Shown here: piece by piece, positions 59,813 to 64,000 of the stretch
How the letters are laid out: every line of letters starts with the position of its first letter
How positions within the stretch are numbered: position 1 is the first letter of the stretch
Source of the DNA: Oerskovia merdavium
GTDB taxonomy: Bacteria > Actinomycetota > Actinomycetes > Actinomycetales > Cellulomonadaceae
Direction of reading: 5' to 3'
Assembly: GCF_014836755.1 (NCBI RefSeq)
Contig: NZ_JACSQF010000007.1
Coordinates: forward strand, 62,001 to 126,000
Length of the DNA: 64,000 bases
Translations under genes and position numbers: made by a program
Notes under the pieces: model-generated
Seen by the model: only the letters and a program-made list of their open reading frames with translations
Told to the model about the DNA's origin: nothing
Database searches by the model: none

Positions 59813-62800
59813 GCGCCGAGTCGCTGTTCGAGGAGCTGGACCTCGGGCCCGTCGGACAACCGGCCGGGGCCGTCGGGGAGGGCACGCGCGAGCTGCCCGA
59901 GCCCCGTTTCTCGGCCGTGCGGATCGCGGAGATGCTGGGTCGTCCCCGGCCCACCGACGAACAGGTCGCCGTGATCGAGGCGCCGCTCGCGCCGCTGCTG
60001 GTCGTGGCCGGGGCAGGGTCGGGCAAGACCGAGACCATGGCCGCGCGTGTCGTGTGGCTCATCGCGAACGAGTGGGTCGCCAAGGAGGCCGTGCTCGGGC
60101 TGACGTTCACCCGCAAGGCTGCGGGCGAGCTCGCCGAGCGGGTCCAGTCGCGTCTCCTGCAGCTCGACCGCGCGCTGGGCAACGACGGCGCGGCGCTGTC
60201 GATGCTGGACCGGCCCGCGATCTCGACCTACAACTCGTACGCCGCCTCGCTCGTGGGGGACCACGCGCTGCGCATCGGGATCGAGCCCGGCGCGCGGCTG
60301 CTCTCGGAGGCCAGCCAGTGGCAGCTCGCGGCAGAGGTCGTCGAGAGCTGGGCGGGTGACCTCCAGACCGACGCCGCGTTCTCCACGGTCGTCGGCGCGG
60401 TGCTGTCGCTGTCCGGGGCGCTCAGCGAGCACCTGCTGAGCCCCGACGAGGCCCGCGCGGGCATCGCGGGCATCGTCGACTCGATCCTCGCGACGCCGCT
60501 CGGCGGCAAGCGCACCGAGCACTACGCCGAGGTCAAGAGGCTCCTCGGCTCGCTCGGGGAGCGGCACCGGCTGCTCGACGTCGTCGAGACCTACCAGGAG
60601 CGCAAGCGGACCTCGGACTCGCTCGACTTCGGGGACCAGGTCGCGATCGCTGCCCGCCTCGCGCGGGACGTCCCTGCCGTCGGGGCAGGGGAGCGGGCGC
60701 GGTACGGGGTCGTGCTGCTCGACGAGTACCAGGACACGTCGTACGCGCAGGTCGAGCTCCTGTGCGCGTTGTTCGGCGGGCACCCGGTCACGGCCGTGGG
60801 CGACCCGAACCAGTCGATCTACGGCTGGCGTGGCGCGAGCGCGTCGGGCCTCGCACGCTTCCCCGAACGGTTCCGCACGACGGGGCCCGGCAGTACGGGG
60901 GCACCTGCGGACGTGCGATACCTCAGCACGTCGTGGCGCAACGACCGGGCCGTCCTGGCCGCGGCCAACGTCACGGCCGCGCCGCTGCGCGAGGGGGCCA
61001 CGCGCGTGCCCGTGCCGCAGCTCGACGAACGTCCCGGGGCCGGACGTGGCGTCGTGACCGGGGTCTACGCGGCGACGCTCGAGGAGGAGGCTGCGGCGGT
61101 CGCGGACTTCGTCGCGGAACGCTGGCGCCCGCGCACGCGCCGTCAGGAACGTGTGACCGCGGCCGTGCTGTGCCGTGCACGCTCGCAGTTCCTCGCGATG
61201 GAGGTCGCGCTGCGCGCCAAGGGGCTGCCGGTCGAGGTCGTGGGCCTGGGGGGCCTGCTCTCGACACCGGAGGTCGTGGACCTCGTCGCACTCCTGGAGG
61301 TCGCGCACGACCCGTCGCGCGGCGACTCGCTCATGCGCATCCTCACGGGTCCGCGCCTCAACCTGGGTGCAGCGGACCTGCACGCGCTGAGCAGCTGGGC
61401 GGCGGACCTGGCACGCCGGGACGCGGCGCGCCGCCCGTCGGCGGACTCCTCTCCGGCCGGCCCGTCGGGCGGTGAGGGGGCGGTCGAGCTGCCCGGCGTC
61501 GCCGAGGACGGGACGCTCACCGTGGTCGAGGGCGACGTGGTCGACCACCGGTCGATCGTCGACGCGCTCGACGACCTGCCCGCGCCCGGACGCGCTGCGC
61601 GTGACGGTCGTGAGCTCACCGAGGAGGGGCACGCGCGGCTGGCTGCGCTGGCCAAGGTCTTGCGTGACCTGCGCGGGCAGACGTACCTGTCCTTGCCGGA
61701 GCTCGTGACGCAGGCCGAGCGAGCCCTCGGCCTCGACATCGAGGTCACCACCGCCGCCACGCTCGCGGCGGGAGGGTTCGGCGAGGAGGTCGGTGACCGA
61801 GGGCGAGCGCACCTCGACGCGTTCCGTGACGTCGCCGCGACGTTCTCGCAGTCGGCGGACCTGCCGACGCTCGGCGCCTTCCTCGCATGGCTCGGCACGG
61901 CCGGCTCGCAGGAACGTGGCCTCGACCTGCCAGTGCGCGAGCCTGACCCCGACGCGGTGCAGATCATCACGGTGCACGCCTCGAAGGGCCTGGAGTGGGA
62001 CGTCGTCGCGGTTCCGGGAATGGTCGACGGGATCTTCCCCAACACCGCGGTGGGGGACAAGGGCCCGACGGACAGCGGCTGGTTCACGGGGCTGGGCAAC
62101 CTGCCGTACCCGTTGCGCGGTGACGCCGAGGACCTGCCCGTCTTCCACCACGAGGTCGCGGAGGACGCCAAGGACCTCGACGGTCGACGCAAGGAGTTCC
62201 TCGCGGCGAGCGGCGAGCACCAGGTCGACGAGGAGCGCCGTCTCGCGTACGTGGCGTTCACGCGCGCTCGCGCCGAGCTGCTGCTGGCCGGGTCGTGGTG
62301 GCGTGACGCGACCAGGCCGCGCACACCCTCACCGTTCCTCGTGGAGCTCGCCGAGGCCGGCATCGTCAGCGACGCCGACTGGGCCACCATGCCCGCGAAG
62401 GACGAGACCAACCCGCGCGACGAGCTGGTCCACGAGGCCGACTGGCCGCGCGGGGAGCCGGCTGCCGGTCGGAGCGAGGCCGCCGGCGCCGCGGCCGGAG
62501 ACTCGACCGAGGCGGTCCTTCCGTCGACCGAGCCGCGTGCCCGCGCGGTCGTGCGGGCGGCCGCGAGCAGGGTCCGGGAGCGGATCGACGCCCGGGCGTC
62601 GATCGTGGCGGACGAGGGGCCAGGTGCTGGGCCGAGCGCGCTGCAGGAGGGGCGTTCGCCGCTGCTCGACCCCTCGGGCACGGACCTGCGCGAGCTCGCG
62701 CGCATCCTGCTCGAGGAGCGCGACCGCCGTGACGCCCGGAGCAGCGAGATCACGTTCCCCGCGCACATCTCGGCGTCGGGGCTCGTGCGGCTCGCCGCCG

Positions 62801-63372
62801 ACCGGGACGAGTACGCGCTGCACCTGCGGCGTCCGGTGCCCGCGCAGCCCACGGTGCACGCGCGCCGCGGCACGCAGTTCCACCTGTGGGCCGAGCAGTA
62901 CTTCACGTCGTCGTCGCTGCTCGACGTCGACGACCTGCCAGGGGCTGACGACGAGGACATCTCCCCGGACCTGGACCTCGACGCGCTCCAGCAGACGTTC
63001 CTCGCCTCGGAGTGGGCGGGGCGCACGCCGATCGCCGTGGAGGTCGACGTCGAGACCCCCGTGGGCGGCATCATGTTCCGCTCGCGCATCGACGCCGTCT
63101 TCCCCGAGAGCCCCGAGCACGCCGGCGGTGCGCGGGATGCCGTCGTCGTCGTGGACTGGAAGACGGGCAAGGCTCCGCGCGACGCCGAGGCCCGGCGCAC
63201 GCGTGAGGTCCAGCTCGCGGTCTACCGGCTCGCGTGGTCTCGCTGGTCCGGGCTGCCGGTCGAGAAGGTCAACGCGGCGTTCTACTACCTGGGCTCGGAC
63301 GAGACGGTGCGTCCGGAACGGCTGCTCGACGCGGCCGAGCTCGAGGCGCTCGTGGCGGGGCGCGGCACGTGA
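59809..63372 (+). CDS. adnB: AdnB-type helicase-nuclease subunit
   Basis: 1187 residues: complete UvrD motor with Walker A GAGSGKTE (68-75), GLTFTRKAAGELAERV, motif II LLDEYQDT (D305-E306), GDPNQSIYGWRGA, ITVHASKGLEWDVV and RRLAYVAFTRA. The C-terminal nuclease has VDWKTGK (D1116, K1118) and Q1135/Y1139. No Fe-S cysteines are present: the position equivalent to AdnA C914 is SGLVRLAADRDEY. It should be the principal ATP-driven motor of the heterodimer. Coupled to adnA by ATGA. Confidence 0.94.
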   Translation: MSAESLFEELDLGPVGQPAGAVGEGTRELPEPRFSAVRIAEMLGRPRPTDEQVAVIEAPLAPLLVVAGAGSGKTETMAARVVWLIANEWVAKEAVLGLTFTRKAAGELAERVQSRLLQLDRALGNDGAALSMLDRPAISTYNSYAASLVGDHALRIGIEPGARLLSEASQWQLAAEVVESWAGDLQTDAAFSTVVGAVLSLSGALSEHLLSPDEARAGIAGIVDSILATPLGGKRTEHYAEVKRLLGSLGERHRLLDVVETYQERKRTSDSLDFGDQVAIAARLARDVPAVGAGERARYGVVLLDEYQDTSYAQVELLCALFGGHPVTAVGDPNQSIYGWRGASASGLARFPERFRTTGPGSTGAPADVRYLSTSWRNDRAVLAAANVTAAPLREGATRVPVPQLDERPGAGRGVVTGVYAATLEEEAAAVADFVAERWRPRTRRQERVTAAVLCRARSQFLAMEVALRAKGLPVEVVGLGGLLSTPEVVDLVALLEVAHDPSRGDSLMRILTGPRLNLGAADLHALSSWAADLARRDAARRPSADSSPAGPSGGEGAVELPGVAEDGTLTVVEGDVVDHRSIVDALDDLPAPGRAARDGRELTEEGHARLAALAKVLRDLRGQTYLSLPELVTQAERALGLDIEVTTAATLAAGGFGEEVGDRGRAHLDAFRDVAATFSQSADLPTLGAFLAWLGTAGSQERGLDLPVREPDPDAVQIITVHASKGLEWDVVAVPGMVDGIFPNTAVGDKGPTDSGWFTGLGNLPYPLRGDAEDLPVFHHEVAEDAKDLDGRRKEFLAASGEHQVDEERRLAYVAFTRARAELLLAGSWWRDATRPRTPSPFLVELAEAGIVSDADWATMPAKDETNPRDELVHEADWPRGEPAAGRSEAAGAAAGDSTEAVLPSTEPRARAVVRAAASRVRERIDARASIVADEGPGAGPSALQEGRSPLLDPSGTDLRELARILLEERDRRDARSSEITFPAHISASGLVRLAADRDEYALHLRRPVPAQPTVHARRGTQFHLWAEQYFTSSSLLDVDDLPGADDEDISPDLDLDALQQTFLASEWAGRTPIAVEVDVETPVGGIMFRSRIDAVFPESPEHAGGARDAVVVVDWKTGKAPRDAEARRTREVQLAVYRLAWSRWSGLPVEKVNAAFYYLGSDETVRPERLLDAAELEALVAGRGT

Positions 63373-63388
63373 TCGCTCCGACCTCCGG

Positions 63389-64000
63389 CTACCGCTCGTC
63401 GTCCCCGCTCGTCACCTCGTCCAGGTCCAGGAGCATGTCGACGGCGTCGGCGACCACGTCGTCGAGACCGTGCCGCACGCCGTGCAGCAGCCAGCGGGCC
63501 AGGGCCAGCTCGCCCGCGAGCAGGGCCCGGTCCGTCAGGTGCGGGTCGGTGAGCTCGGTGCGGCGCAGCTGGTACGCCTCCATGATCGAGTCGATCGCCT
63601 CGGGCGGGGCCGCGACGAGCAGCCACGCGAGGTCGTCGGCGGGGTCGGCCACCCGTGCCTCGGCCCAGTCGGTCACGGCGACGACGCGCCCGCGCGCGAC
63701 GAGCACCTGACCTGCGCCGAGGTCCCCGTGGACCACGACCGGCTGGTACTTCCACAGCGACACGTCCTCGAGCGCGGCCTCCCAGCGGCGCAGGAGCCGG
63801 GCGGGCACCTTGCCGGTCTTCGCGGCCTCGTCGACCTCGGCCAGGCGCCGGTCGCGGTACTCGGCGGCCGTGTAGACGGGCAGGCCCGCGTTCTCGACGA
63901 CGGACTGCGGCAGCTCGTGCACCGCGGCGAGCACGCGCCCCAGGTCCGCGGCGAGCCCCGGGCCGGGGCGCAGGGTGTCGAGGTCGAGCGGGACGCCGCC
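63389..64000 (-). CDS. Phosphotransferase (APH/macrolide-kinase-like), 5' truncated by window
   Basis: The frame runs to the right edge; 203 residues are visible. The catalytic loop VVVHGDLGAGQVLV and metal-binding VAVTDWAEARVADPADDLAW are those of APH-fold kinases, closest in style to macrolide 2'-phosphotransferases. A similar gene often follows the adnB/uvrD region in actinobacteria, so it may be a housekeeping kinase rather than a resistance gene. The N-terminus and ATP-binding lysine are outside the window. Convergent with adnB, 16 bases apart. Confidence 0.85.
   Translation of the reverse strand, partial: GGVPLDLDTLRPGPGLAADLGRVLAAVHELPQSVVENAGLPVYTAAEYRDRRLAEVDEAAKTGKVPARLLRRWEAALEDVSLWKYQPVVVHGDLGAGQVLVARGRVVAVTDWAEARVADPADDLAWLLVAAPPEAIDSIMEAYQLRRTELTDPHLTDRALLAGELALARWLLHGVRHGLDDVVADAVDMLLDLDEVTSGDDER

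Noticed and set aside
57151-62220. 1689-codon open frame on the minus strand
   Set aside because: It is antisense to adnA and adnB. Its translation is compositionally odd (Arg/Ser/Thr runs) with no domain, an artefact of high third-position GC.

Overview
The window is a 64 kb piece of a very GC-rich actinobacterial chromosome. Third codon positions are nearly all G or C. The gene families are typical of Cellulomonadaceae/Promicromonosporaceae (Cellulomonas, Oerskovia or Cellulosimicrobium-like): AA10 chitin oxygenases, a GH87-type alpha-1,3-glucanase, GH20 hexosaminidase, AdnAB, DUF3107, DUF3152 and DUF4235. No phage, insertion sequence, CRISPR array, rRNA or tRNA gene was recognised. The genus is an inference; placement in Actinobacteria is secure.

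Layout. 1-1010: a membrane-protein tail and two small unknown genes. 1204-6526: a divergent LacI regulator and a four-gene set (GATase1-like protein without catalytic cysteine, PfkB kinase, DMT transporter, phosphotriesterase-like hydrolase) that looks like an uncharacterised sugar or lactone catabolic operon. 6524-8997: repeats, a YdeI/DUF1905 protein, an LpqF-like serine-hydrolase lipoprotein and a DUF4235 protein. 9172-13376: a TPP riboswitch and the thiamine ABC transporter. 13541-18991: a second DUF4235 protein, a NarL-type two-component system, a DUF6069 protein, a dihydrofolate-reductase-like protein and pgi. 19218-22882: three tandem double-GNAT acetyltransferases. 23033-25340: GlsB/YeaQ, an S4 protein and ArgR-controlled argG. 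25495-27308: two tandem secreted AA10 LPMOs. 27753-29712: a flavodoxin preceded by two DosR-like boxes, and a membrane protein/GntR pair under its own operator. 29786-32929: the GH87-type enzyme and a divergent alpha/beta hydrolase. 32973-36348: a large LuxR ATPase regulator and a repeat-rich non-coding stretch. 36349-42235: a MacB/FtsX-type ABC exporter and a class A penicillin-binding protein. 42464-48414: small membrane and housekeeping genes, a sliding-clamp remnant, a PHP phosphoesterase and MarC. 48641-50938: GH20 hexosaminidase and a VOC protein. 51068-63372: a block whose gene content I recall from mycobacteria (DEAD-box helicase, ferritin-like protein, DUF3107, TetR, DUF3152, AdnA, AdnB), followed by a phosphotransferase cut by the window edge.

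Cross-cutting signals. About ten genes start exactly six bases after a TAnnnT hexamer and have no Shine-Dalgarno sequence, the architecture of leaderless mRNAs. GC-rich hairpins separate many transcription units. Several intergenic regions carry repeats no gene explains: a REP-like palindrome family (13.4, 17.2 and 44.4 kb), an 8-bp tandem array beside a 27-bp inverted repeat (6.5 kb), and three 40-bp repeats next to a 48-bp perfect palindrome (36 kb).

Coordinates, motifs and repeats were read directly from the sequence. Family names rest on remembered family signatures, not database searches.
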